Of a DNA stretch of 13,322 nt, positions 1 through 9,500 are shown piece after piece (position 1 is the first letter of the stretch; every line of letters starts with the position of its first letter). Both the position numbers and the translations under genes were made by a program. Under the pieces are notes generated by a model. The model ran no database searches. It was not told the DNA's origin and saw only the letters and a program-made list of their open reading frames with translations. The stretch lies in assembly GCA_021413595.1 (NCBI GenBank), contig JAIOQD010000256.1, positions 1 to 13,322 of the forward strand, in the 5' to 3' direction. The DNA is from Bacteroidota bacterium (GTDB taxonomy: Bacteria > Bacteroidota > Bacteroidia > 2-12-FULL-35-15).

Positions 1-329
1 TTGTGTGAATTTTGCGATTTTTTTATTTCCTTAATATAAAAAGCAACTGAATCAGTAAGATCTTTCTCGCCTTGCTCAGTGATATTAGCTTGCTGCAAAG
101 CAAGTATGTTTTCAAAGATTGTAGTATTAAATTTTTCAGAATCCTTGACAATTAAAGAAAGCTCTTTGAGCATATTTTTTGAATGAACAATACTTGTATA
201 ATTATTCATTAAAATAGCATTGGAATCATTTGCCAATTTTTTTGTGCTGTATGCCGAAATGCCAGTTATTATTATGGACAGCGTGAATAAAAAAAGTAAT
301 CCCGCTTCTATTTTTCTTTTGATGTTCAT
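1..329 (-). CDS. N-terminal part of a membrane sensor protein, probable histidine kinase (partial, runs off left edge)
   Basis: Reading leftwards from an ATG at 327-329 there are 109 open codons with no stop before the window edge. The protein begins MNIKRKIEAGLLFLF, with one strongly hydrophobic segment (about residues 9-27) after a basic start, followed by a polar, helical-looking stretch containing NNYTSIVHSKNMLKEL. This is the usual N-terminus of Bacteroidota HAMP-type sensor histidine kinases: an uncleaved membrane helix, then a periplasmic four-helix sensor of the KinB kind. No HAMP, HisKA or ATPase domain is visible because the gene is cut. It lies downstream of, and in the same direction as, an NtrC-type response regulator and a porin, so it is probably the regulator's partner kinase. 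The 212-bp gap to the porin may interrupt co-transcription. A chemoreceptor-like protein is the main alternative. Confidence 0.72.
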   Translation of the reverse strand, partial: MNIKRKIEAGLLFLFTLSIIITGISAYSTKKLANDSNAILMNNYTSIVHSKNMLKELSLIVKDSEKFNTTIFENILALQQANITEQGEKDLTDSVAFYIKEIKKSQNSH

Positions 330-393
330 TTGTTTTTTTATAATTTCCTGAAATTTTGGATTTTATTTTCCTGTTAAATATTAATATTCATTT

Positions 394-486
394 GGGCGTT
401 TCCCTTTCTTAAAAAAGAAAGGGGCGGGCTTTTGCTTCAATCTTTTCTAAACAGAAAAGGATTTACGCGGCAATCCCTAACGCAGC
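394..486. repeat. Palindromic intergenic element with two hairpins
   Basis: This is a structured, non-coding stretch between porin and sensor genes. It has two adjacent perfect hairpins. The first has a 9-bp stem, CCCTTTCTT (402-410) with AAGAAAGGG (415-423). The second has a 7-bp stem, CTTTTCT (442-448) with AGAAAAG (453-459). They are bounded by GGGCG at 394-398 and CCCTAACGC at 475-483, with a CGGGC box after the first stem and a GCNNCAATC motif twice (434-442 and 467-475). Neither hairpin is followed by a T-tract on either strand, so a simple intrinsic terminator is unlikely. From memory, elements with this arrangement (GGGCG, stem, CGGGC, CAATC, AAAGGAT, CAATCCCTAACGC) recur between genes in many Bacteroidota genomes. 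I could not verify that here, and I know of no established function. Confidence 0.65.
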
Positions 487-541
487 ATTTTCAATGAAAG
501 CGCAATGGTATTTAATAAATTGTACAATTTCCTCCTGCCCA

Positions 542-1903
542 TTATATCCTGAACAGAATTGCAATGATTATCCTGTTTTCTGTTTTAACAAGATCGGGGG
601 CCCAACCTGCCGGCAAAGGTGTGGTAGTATATCCTGTTGGAGACGTCACACCTCCATGACCGGCAAAATAAGGAACGCTCGATTCTCTATGAACATATTC
701 TACTTTAAATGATATACTTTGGTTCGGCATCCATTCTAAATTAGTGGAACAATCCCAGCCATTAAACTGGTCACCGGGATTGGCGCTGAAAGGATGAGTT
801 CCAGCTGTTGTAGTTGGATTTGTTGGATTTGGCAAAGGGCTTGCATCACCTGTAGGGTAAAGAACCAGGTAGCGTCCGGGGTTTGTCATTACACCCCCTC
901 CAAAGGTCCAGGCAAATTTGTTTTTATGAAACCATATCCGGTTATAAAACATGCCACTCATAAAATGTTGTTCAGGTGTTAATGAATCACCACCAAATCC
1001 AACTACTCCGGCACCTTTTTCAAAACCCAGATCACTAGTAATGGAAAACGCCATTCTACTGATCCCAGTTGATTTAGGACGGTTAAAGTATCTTAGCAAT
1101 AAACTATTATCGGAATGAAACCTTTGCCTGCCGGGCAAACCAGCTGCATCGCTTCCATAATAGTCATTAGTTAAAAGTTTAATGTTTTCCTTCGGACACC
1201 AGGTAATATTTCCTCCAACACCAGGCATTTCATTGAACATTCCATAACTCTGCCATCCATTGATGATCCAAGCTTCTACCTTTAACTTTTTTGTTGGAAA
1301 CATTTGTACACGCAGACCATTGAAATACCAAGGTGTATTGTCGGAAGTAAATGATGCCTGGTATTCCCAGTTTTCAACCTGATAGTAAGAGTTGAGTCCG
1401 ATATACGACATGAACATTCCTGCATCTACATTTATACCATTCCCAATATTAAAGTGATACCCTGCATACCCTTCGCTTAAATAACGATATACATTTGCAA
1501 GGTCATATTGCCCTCGATACTGGCTATAGTCATTCCTCGGAACCACAGTGGAGCGGGTTCCGAATTGGGTCATTATTCTGCCGCGCGCTCCATTTAAATA
1601 AAAGTCTCCTCCTAAATTTACACTTGAAATTTGCATCTCATTGTTTCTGGCTAAAGCTGTTGACCCTACCACAGTATGATCGATAGGGTTTGCAAGTGAG
1701 TAGGTGTAATTGGCATCTATCATAACAGAACCTGTGAAATACTTGCTTTGCAATACTGCTGAATCTCTCCGGTCGTTACCATTTTGCCATGTAAAATCCA
1801 TTCCTTCAAACGGAATAAATAAAGAATCTGCCTGAGCATAAATAAAAGTTGAAGCGCAGATAAAAATTGAGGTAAATATTAATTTTAGCATAACCATATT
1901 CAT
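542..1903 (-). CDS. Outer-membrane beta-barrel porin, BBP2 (OmpL-like) type
   Basis: A 453-residue protein with a signal peptide (about residues 1-25, hydrophobic LKLIFTSIFICASTF, likely cut after AQA), then a short soluble lead and a long run of alternating polar/aromatic beta strands ending in FRI, as expected for a barrel in the outer membrane. The segment at residues 146-221 (GYAGYHF, INVDAGMFMSYIGL, TPWYFNGLRVQ, IINGWQSYG) is the recognisable core of the Bacteroidota 'putative beta-barrel porin 2' family, and the length is normal. The protein is presumably a diffusion pore for small solutes or ions; the substrate cannot be read from sequence. Starts at codons 1, 3 or 5 are all possible, and the signal peptide fits each. 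The gene lies 137 bp downstream of the response regulator, with its own candidate promoter and tandem repeat sites in the gap. In Bacteroidota such porins often sit in kdp potassium-transport operons, which makes an ion-related role an inference. Confidence 0.85.
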   Translation of the reverse strand: MNMVMLKLIFTSIFICASTFIYAQADSLFIPFEGMDFTWQNGNDRRDSAVLQSKYFTGSVMIDANYTYSLANPIDHTVVGSTALARNNEMQISSVNLGGDFYLNGARGRIMTQFGTRSTVVPRNDYSQYRGQYDLANVYRYLSEGYAGYHFNIGNGINVDAGMFMSYIGLNSYYQVENWEYQASFTSDNTPWYFNGLRVQMFPTKKLKVEAWIINGWQSYGMFNEMPGVGGNITWCPKENIKLLTNDYYGSDAAGLPGRQRFHSDNSLLLRYFNRPKSTGISRMAFSITSDLGFEKGAGVVGFGGDSLTPEQHFMSGMFYNRIWFHKNKFAWTFGGGVMTNPGRYLVLYPTGDASPLPNPTNPTTTAGTHPFSANPGDQFNGWDCSTNLEWMPNQSISFKVEYVHRESSVPYFAGHGGVTSPTGYTTTPLPAGWAPDLVKTENRIIIAILFRI

Positions 1904-1978
1904 TTGATTAAACGACTATGCCAAAATTTAATCCGAAAGCAAAAAAGCATTTAAGAGCTTGAAAATAAATGAGATAAG

Positions 1979-2009
1979 AAACCATAGAAAAAAAAACAAC
2001 CATCCCAAA
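1979..2009 (-). promoter_or_regulatory. Candidate housekeeping promoter of the porin gene
   Basis: On the minus strand a TTTG (2006-2009) is followed after 19 bp by TATGGTTT (1979-1986). This approximates the Bacteroidota -33 TTTG / -7 TAnnTTTG arrangement at the expected spacing, but the -7 box has two mismatches. The transcript would carry a leader of roughly 70 nt. The -33 element overlaps one of the tandem TTCCATTTTG sites, so a protein bound there could affect this promoter. Confidence 0.3.
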
Positions 2010-2033
2010 ATGGAAGGGTTTTTCAAAATGGAA
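2006..2033. repeat. Tandem direct repeat CAAAATGGAA, possible regulator-binding sites
   Basis: The 10-mer CAAAATGGAA occurs exactly at 2006-2015 and again at 2024-2033, with starts 18 bp apart and so close to two helical turns apart on the same face. The left copy is also part of an interrupted palindrome, CCAT-N6-ATGG (2000-2013). The pair lies between the response-regulator stop and the porin start, about 100 bp upstream of the porin ATG. The position suits binding sites for the adjacent NtrC-type regulator, but that is inference. Confidence 0.5.
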
Positions 2034-2040
2034 CAGTGAT

Positions 2041-3393
2041 TTACTTTTCTAAATGGTATTCTTCTATTTTTCGGTAAAGCGTTGTTAAGCCAATTCCTAA
2101 TAGTTCAGCTGCCTTTGTTTTATTTCCTTTCGCAAGGTGTATTATTTTCTGAATATGTATTTTCTCCATACCTTCAAGTGTTGTTACAGAGGGGGATAAG
2201 GAAGTCGTTTCACAATGAATAATTTCAGCCGGTAGCAGATCAATTGAAAGTGTTTCTGTGTCACATAAAATAACAGCCCTTTCAATAATGTTTTTTAATT
2301 CACGAATATTACCGCGCCATTCATAATTTTTTAATTGCTGAACAAACTCTTTATCCATTGAGGTAATCCGCTTCTTTATTTTTGCGGAATAAACTGTTAA
2401 AAAATAATTGGCTAGATCTGCAATATCTTTTTTTCGTTCACGCAATGAGGGAACTGTGATTTTAAAAGTTGATAAACGGTAATACAGGTCGGGGCGAAAA
2501 TGCTCCTGCTCACTTTCCTTTTTCAAGTTACGATTGGTAGCGGCAATGATACGTACATTTACTTTTGTAGGTTTAGAGTCTCCTACTTTTATAAATGTTT
2601 GTGTTTCTAGTACACGCAATAATTTTGCTTGCAGGTCAAGATTCATTTCCCCCATTTCATCCAAAAACAAAGTGCCTTCATGTGCCTCCTCAAAGAGTCC
2701 TTTCTTATCATTGGTTGCTCCCGTGAATGCCCCTTTTCGGTGTCCGAACAATTCGCTTTCTAAAAGATCTTTTGGAAACGCGCTGCAATTAACTGCTACA
2801 AATGATTTCGTTCTTCTGCCGCTTGCATTATGTATTGCTTGTGCAAATAATTCTTTACCAACTCCTGTTTCTCCTTCTAACAAAACCGTTGAATCGGTCG
2901 GGGCAACCTTACGTGCAATACGAATGGTTTCTTGTATGGGCTCTGATTTTCCTAATATGGTTTCGAAACTGATTTTATTTTCTAATTTATTTTCCAGCTC
3001 TGCTATTCGTTTTTGAAGCTGCACTTTTTCAATAGCACGATTAATAGCCGGAATGATCTGTTCATTATCATCCCCTTTAGTAAAATAATCAAATGCCCCC
3101 AATTTAATAGCTTTTACACCATCGTGAATTGTACCAAAGGCGGTCATTACAATAACCTCGGATAAGGGATATTTCGTTTTTATTTGGCCAACAAGTTCAA
3201 TTCCATTAGCATCTGGAAGTTTAACATCCGTAATTATTAAATCGATATTTTTTTCCTGTTCTAACAGCTGCAATCCTCTGTTTGCATTTGCTGCCTGAAA
3301 AACCTGGAAATCTTCAAGTTCAATGATCCGGGAGAGCAATTGACGAAGTTTTTCTTCATCATCTATAATGAGTATTCTTGATTTCGCTTTCAT
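2041..3393 (-). CDS. Sigma-54-dependent response regulator, NtrC family
   Basis: A 450-residue protein, the normal family length, with all three NtrC modules (numbered from the ATG at 3391-3393). The receiver domain (about 1-115) has acidic residues D11/D12, phospho-acceptor D56 (IITDVKLP), T84 and K106. The AAA+ domain (about 142-375) has Walker A GETGVGKE (174-181), the sigma-54-contacting loop GAFTGA (221-226), Walker B LFLDE (242-246) and the arginine-finger region RPDLYYR (300-306). The C-terminal Fis-type helix-turn-helix is at about 420-445 (NKTKAAELLGIGLTTLYRKI). Every key residue is present, so it should be an active ATPase that opens sigma-54 promoters when phosphorylated. An in-frame TTG at 3403-3405 would add four residues, but the ATG at 3393 gives the usual start MKAKSRILIIDDE and is preferred. 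Likely targets are the adjacent porin and genes beyond the left edge; the likely partner is the truncated sensor. Confidence 0.93.
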   Translation of the reverse strand: MKAKSRILIIDDEEKLRQLLSRIIELEDFQVFQAANANRGLQLLEQEKNIDLIITDVKLPDANGIELVGQIKTKYPLSEVIVMTAFGTIHDGVKAIKLGAFDYFTKGDDNEQIIPAINRAIEKVQLQKRIAELENKLENKISFETILGKSEPIQETIRIARKVAPTDSTVLLEGETGVGKELFAQAIHNASGRRTKSFVAVNCSAFPKDLLESELFGHRKGAFTGATNDKKGLFEEAHEGTLFLDEMGEMNLDLQAKLLRVLETQTFIKVGDSKPTKVNVRIIAATNRNLKKESEQEHFRPDLYYRLSTFKITVPSLRERKKDIADLANYFLTVYSAKIKKRITSMDKEFVQQLKNYEWRGNIRELKNIIERAVILCDTETLSIDLLPAEIIHCETTSLSPSVTTLEGMEKIHIQKIIHLAKGNKTKAAELLGIGLTTLYRKIEEYHLEK

Positions 3394-3402
3394 ATTCTTA
3401 AA

Positions 3403-3410
3403 CAAAGGTA
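3403..3410 (-). promoter_or_regulatory. Candidate -7 box for the response regulator
   Basis: The minus strand reads TACCTTTG here, a perfect match to the Bacteroidota -7 consensus TAnnTTTG, ten bases upstream of the preferred ATG at 3393. No TTTG lies 19-21 bp upstream. Initiation here would give an almost leaderless mRNA and would put the TTG alternative start inside the promoter, which supports the ATG. The box could be chance. Confidence 0.35.
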
Positions 3411-3460
3411 TTTAAAATAAAATCAGGATTTTTTTGTATTCTTATTTCAGTACTTCATTA

Positions 3461-3498
3461 AAAAAAAGGCCCATTCTTCATTGAAGAATGGGCCTTTT
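3461..3498 (-). terminator. Strong intrinsic terminator of the giant surface-protein gene
   Basis: A perfect 12-bp stem, GGCCCATTCTTC (3468-3479) with GAAGAATGGGCC (3483-3494), encloses a 3-nt loop and is flanked by A8 on the left and T4 on the right. Read on the minus strand the hairpin is followed by an eight-base T-tract. It begins 17 bp after the stop codon of the 2170-codon gene, so it should end that transcript and insulate the response-regulator gene downstream. The A/T flanks extend the stem to about 16 bp. Confidence 0.93.
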
Positions 3499-3515
3499 AA
3501 ATCTATTCAAATTGC

Positions 3516-6500
3516 TTACTCAATAACCAATTTCTGAATTGCAATATCTGCATCAGTAACTAATTTAATATAATAGATCCCTTTTGCCAAACTCTTTACA
3601 TCAATTTGTTTGCTGTATTCAGCTGTATTGTTTTTATCCATTTCGTAATAAACTTCTTTACCCTGTACATCAACAATACTGATCGACAATTGATTGAAAT
3701 TTGCATTGCTTATGGTAATGTTAAATTTACCATTGTTTGGATTTGGGTAAGTTGAAACTGCTTGAGAAAAAGAATTTTCTTCAATTCCGGCACACTGTTC
3801 AACTAGAATGTTTTGTGATGCAGCATTTGAACAACCACTTACAGTTACTGTATAGGTTATCGATTCCGGACCAACGCCTGCTCCTGAAGGACTGAACATT
3901 CCCGAACTAACACCAGTTCCGGCATAAACACCTCCTGCTGGAGAACCTCCTGTTAAAGCAAATGCGGGAGCTTGAAAACAAACAGTATCCGTAAAAGGGG
4001 CTAAGCTCACTGTCGGTTTATTGTAAACGGTAACAACCACGTTCTGGGTACCACCCGCACAGCCACTTGCATTGGTTATGTAAGCATAAGTAACAGTTAC
4101 CGGAGATGTGGTTGTATTTGTTAATATTTCACTCACGTTAGCTGTTCCTGCTGTTCCCGGCTCTGTTATACCCGATACAGTTGCACGGCTCCAGGTAAAG
4201 GATACTCCCGGTGTTGTGCTAGTTGCAGTGTAGGTGAATGTTGTTCCACTGCACATTGATGGGGTTAAGCTGCTGCTCAATACTGGCACCTGACCAATAC
4301 TTACAACTACGCTCTCACCAGGTGTACTGGTACAACCGTTTGCGGTAGTAACATAAACATAAGTAACACTTATTGGCGAAGAGGTAGTATTGGTAAGTAC
4401 TTCATTTACGTTTCCAGAACCACTTGATGCTGCTTGGCTGATACCTGTTACAGCTGCTCTTGCCCATGTAAAAGTAGCACCTGAGCTTAAACTTGTAGCC
4501 GTATAAGTGAACGCTGATCCTGTGCAGATGGATGGTGGTGTTAAAGTACTGCTTAACGTTGGTTGCGGATTTACCGTCACTGTAACGTTTTGTATGTTAC
4601 TACAAAGGGTAAATGTTGTTGTATAAACATAAATAACATTGATAGGTAAACCGGTAGTGTTTGTAAGCACTTCGCTGATATTAGCTGTGCCTGTTGTGCC
4701 AACCTCTGTTATGCCTGCAATCGTAGCTCTGCTCCAGCCGAATGTAGCACCGGATGTTGCGCTGCTTGCAGTGTATGTAAAAGTAGCTCCGCTGCATATT
4801 GCTGTTGGTGTAAGTGTACTGCTCAATACAGGTGCTGGGTTTGTAAACTCGTCAGCACCCATATCAGGATTGTTTGCATCACGGGTATCGTTATCAATAT
4901 CGGCAATGATACCTGTTATTGGGGTTCCTGTGTGGTCAATACCGCAATTGCTTGCAACCACAAGGTGAAGATCTGTTGCAGATGTGAATACCGGTGGAAC
5001 GGATAATGAATTAACATCTTTGCCCGTAGCAACTTTCCATGCGGCAAGATTTGCTGTGTTGCTTCCAAAGTAGCCTAAATTAGGTGCTGTTCCTGCATCA
5101 TAATCATTGTAATTAATATCTGTGAATACAGTGTTTGCTGCATTACAAATAATGCTGAATCTCTCAGTTCCTAGAGACTGAGTGTTTGAAAAAATATTAT
5201 TACGTACATTCAATGAATTTGCTGTAGTTACAGCACTGGTAATATTAAATGCAGCCGGTAAACCACTTATAGTCTGATTTGTATTCATTGAAACTGAATT
5301 ATAATAAAAATTGTACCCACCACCATTTGTTACTATAATCCCGTATCCATTATCTGATGAACCATCACCTGAGGCATATCCATAACTTGCAACATCATAG
5401 ATCATATTGTTTGAAATAACAATGTTAGAGGCTGTTGAAGTGGCATTTATCATTAAACCATTACAACCCCAACCACCTGTATTCGTATTCTTAACATCAC
5501 TTATTTTATTTGCATTAATAATACCACCTGAAATGGTACCTGATACTATAATGCCGGAAGCGGTGCTTGTTGAGGCTGTGTTCACCCCGAAAATTGTATT
5601 GTTGGAAGCTATAAAGTTTGTTTGGTTAGAAATAAACAAACCTCTGAATCCGATCTTATTAAGGGCAGTAGCAGAGCCAATAAGGTTATTGGATATAGTA
5701 GTTGCGCTGTCACCTGTTGCCGGGCCCACCACAGCAATTCCATACGAACATGTATTTATAACATTGTTTTCGTAGGTATTGTTAGCGTTCGCGGCTTCCG
5801 CAACACTACCCATTGTGGTACCACTTGAAGAAACAATTGCCACAAACGTAGTAGTTGGAGCATTTCCCATAAGGATACAATTTTTAACTGTATTGTTTAC
5901 CGCACCATCTGTAGTAGAAGCACTGCCTATCCAAATAACTGCCGAAGAAGTTCCGGTGTTGGTGTTAGTGATTGTAAGATCTCTTGTAGTTCCACCTGAA
6001 TTAGATCCGTCAAAAGTAACATAATCAGCACCCTTTAGTTTAATTAAGGCAGTGGCACTGCTACCTGTTAAGGTTGCTGTTACGCCTGTTGAAGGCTTAA
6101 TAAGTATTGTGTAATTGGATGAGCAGCCGTATCCAATTGAATTTAATGCAGTAGCACCTGTTTCAGTGGTCCCCCCCGTAAGAATATTAACGGTAAGGTT
6201 ACCGGCCAAACCGCTTGTATTGATAGCATCAAATAATCCACTCGCCCCTGTTAGGGTTGTATAAGTCCCACCTGTACCAACGGTAACAGTTCCGCTTAAT
6301 CCGGATAATATTTTATAACTGTTTACCGTTCCACCTATAGGGAATGCTGCAAGTGTTAAAGCCACGCTGGTTGGAGGAGCAGCAAAAGTTCCGCTATTGA
6401 TACTGATATTAGGTGTTGGAGTAACAGCATCCTGTGCTGTAACAAAATATTGTACTGTATCCCCAACTGCAACACCTCCAAATACTAATGAGTAATCAAG

Positions 6501-9500
6501 CACTAAACTGAATGGGCTTGTTGAGTTGGTTGCTTCAGTATATTTCCATCCGTCAGTTGTATTGGTGTTGGTACCTGGCAATGTATTTAAATTAGTTGTT
6601 TTTTTAAACCAGATACGGGGTTTTGTTCCTGCGGTCGTGTTTATACCTGTTCCATCAGTAATTGTAGCCGAAAGCGTATCATTAACCAAACAGCTGTTAT
6701 TGGTCAAAGCGGTATAAGAAATAACAGGAGCTATCAGATCAAGTGGTACGCCATTAAACTCATCAGCGCCCATATCAGGAGACGTTCCTGTACCGGCATA
6801 TCCGGGATTTCCCTGGCGGATATCAGCATCAAAATCACCCGTAATAGTAGCTATATTTACAGCTCCGCTTTCTATTTGTGTGGCAATGGTAGTGTTGATA
6901 TGCAAAAAGTTTATGTTTGAACCTGTTGTTGAAACAAAAGTAGGACTCTCCGTTATGGAAGAAACATCTCTTGAAGCAATGGTTCCTGCGGTAAAAGCAC
7001 CAGCTTTATAAGCAGTCATTGTTTGTGCAGTGCTAACGCCATCCGAATAGATAAGGTTTGCGGTTCCCGGAGTGCCGGCATAAAACAGGTTATTATTTGA
7101 TGTTGCAGCATAGTTAGCAAGCGAATTTGCTGAACCTGCACTTCTGCGGTAAGCAACTGTTAAACCTGTTCCTGCAGGAGTAGAAGTATTTACGATAATG
7201 TTATTTCTCAGGTTAAGCGTTGCTGTGGTAGCTGTTGTACTTGCGGTATGAAAAATACCGGTAGTCCCGAAATTAGTTCCATTTGATGTGGCATTAATAT
7301 AAATTGTATTATAATACGCATTGATAGTGGAAGCGGATGAAGTAGAAGTAATACTGATACCACGGATAGCGTCAGTGAAGGTGGATGCAGGCGTTCTTAG
7401 ATCACCAATAATATTGTTGTACACATTTGCAGTAGTGCTACCATCTATAGCTAAACCATCCACCGCACCGGAAGTATTGCTGTTGCTTAAATAATAAATT
7501 TTGTTTTTATAAATATTTTGACTGGTACCGTCCGTTATAGAAATACCTGTAACAACTCCACTGCCTGACGACAAAAGACTATCAATAGTATTATTAAAAA
7601 AGTTTTGATTTCCCCAATCTGAAACAATGCCGGTAATATTAGATCCACCGATTATATTAGCGATCGTATTTCCTGATATGTTATTTGTTGCAGATGTATT
7701 ATCAGCGTATCCTGCATTAAGTATGGTTATTGAACCCGATCCGGCTGTTATATTACGAAAAATATTGTTGGTAACGGTCTTTTTAGGTCCTGGCGTAGTT
7801 CCATCACTGCTTCTCCACCCTGAGATAGTTGTATTTCCTGCAAAAGCAAGGTTGGAAAAGTTATTGCTTGTATTTGTTTCTGTAACTGTGGATGGAGAAA
7901 GATTATACGAATCATAAAAAAACACTGTTCCTCCAGCTCCTGTGTTATTGTATCCTGTTATTACAGCATTAGAATTAACTGAATGTGAAGTATTGGCATT
8001 GTGTGTAACATTATTTGAAATAAAAGTAACATCCCCTGATGTATTTACATTTAAAGCAGTAAAGGTATTGGTGCTGATATTTGTTGAACCTTTAAAAGTT
8101 GAATTGTTTATATAAATATGATCAGAGCTGGTTCCAACTGTATTGGTTATTCCACGAAAATCATTTCCGGTAACCGATAATAATGCGCCAACTGCACCAC
8201 CAGTGTTGGAAATACCTTTTAATGTAGCTGAGTTAGCTGCGCTATAGGTAACCAATCCCCCGGTTGAATTTCCTAACTGATTGTCTTTGAAATTAATAGC
8301 AGTTGTTACAGTACCTGAATTTTCAATTCCGGTAAACGCTCCGCTTGTTGATGATAACGTATTGCTCCTAACAATGTTGTTATTGATATTTGCTGTTGCA
8401 GCTACTGCCGTATTTGAAATACCGATAAAGTTACCTGTACCGGTGTTAGTGCCAGAAATAATATTATTAGTAGCAATTGAAAGTACACTGGTTGCAGAAC
8501 AGGAGTCAACAGCTATACCTGTAAAGGCTGAAGCCCCTGTACCAAAAGCGGACGTGTTTTGGATTGTATTCCCTGTGATTGAAATAGTACCTGTTGCTGC
8601 ATTATAGATACCTTTAAATTTACATATCGCAGTGGTTGTTCCACTTGTTCCGATAGCAATGGAATGCGCTGTGGTAGTGCTGCCTATTGTATTTCCTGAT
8701 ACAGTAAAGTTTCCTGCTGCTCCTGCGGTATTTATACCATTAAATGTATATCCGATGCCAGCTGTACCAGCTGTATTGATGGCGCCAATTGTATTATTTT
8801 GTATAGTTACAGTACCCGTAGATTTTGCATAAATACCGGCAATATAGGGAAGCGAAGTGGTAGAAGTTATTGAGATACTCCCGTTTCCTGTTGCTGCACC
8901 AATTGTATTACCGGTAATGGTACCAATATCTACTGTACCACCTAAAACACTAATTCCTGAAAAAATTCCCGGAGCTAAAGTAGCACCACTTGTTGTAGAA
9001 AGTGTAATAGCAGCGATCGTATTACCTTGAATGCTTGATACAGGCGTTGCAGCAGCAGTCAATTCAATTCCTAAAAATCTGCTGGCAAAACCACCATCAT
9101 AGGTTGTTACACCTGTGGCTGTGGCAGTTGCATACCCGATTGTATTATTACTGATTGTATAACCACCACCACTTGCCGTAACAATATTAATAGCCCTGTG
9201 GGTAGAGCCGGCTGTAGCTGTTCTGGCTGCTGTTTGAAAAATTTTATTCCCTGTAATTGTCCATGCTGAACTGAAAGAAGAAACAAAAATACCATTGGAG
9301 GCAGTTCCCGGACTGTAATAATCCTTTATCTTATTATTGGTAATGGATATTCCACTGTTATCAATTAAAGCTGAGGTACCTGCCGAACCTATCGCATTAA
9401 AAGGTAAATTAGATCCTGCGGAGGTGATGGTACAGCCTGTAATTGTATTCCCATCATTTCCAGTAACAGTACCGGTTGAAAAGGCAATTGTTGCAAGTGC

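Noticed and set aside
377..388. 12-bp perfect palindrome AATATTAATATT upstream of the sensor gene
   Set aside because: It is made only of A and T in an AT-rich gap, so chance is a sufficient explanation. It may be revisited if conserved.
402..459. The two hairpins as intrinsic terminators of the porin transcript
   Set aside because: Neither has a T-tract after the stem on the minus strand. The arrangement fits the intergenic repeat element better.
494..712. Small plus-strand frame overlapping the porin 3' end
   Set aside because: It is antisense to a well-supported porin, with no recognisable domain or upstream promoter.
1909..1923. Sigma-54-like promoter TGGCATAGTCGTTTA upstream of the porin on the minus strand
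   Set aside because: The -24 half is good, but the essential -12 GC is TA, and the start would fall inside the porin's first codons. It is discussed only as part of the tandem-site finding and not called as a promoter.
4639..8832. Many plus-strand open frames opposite the giant gene, some over 100 codons and rich in Val/Ile/Pro
   Set aside because: They are antisense shadows of a Thr/Ser/Asn/Gly-rich repetitive gene whose codons lack reverse-strand stops. None has a signal, domain or promoter, and the minus-strand frame is continuous and domain-complete.
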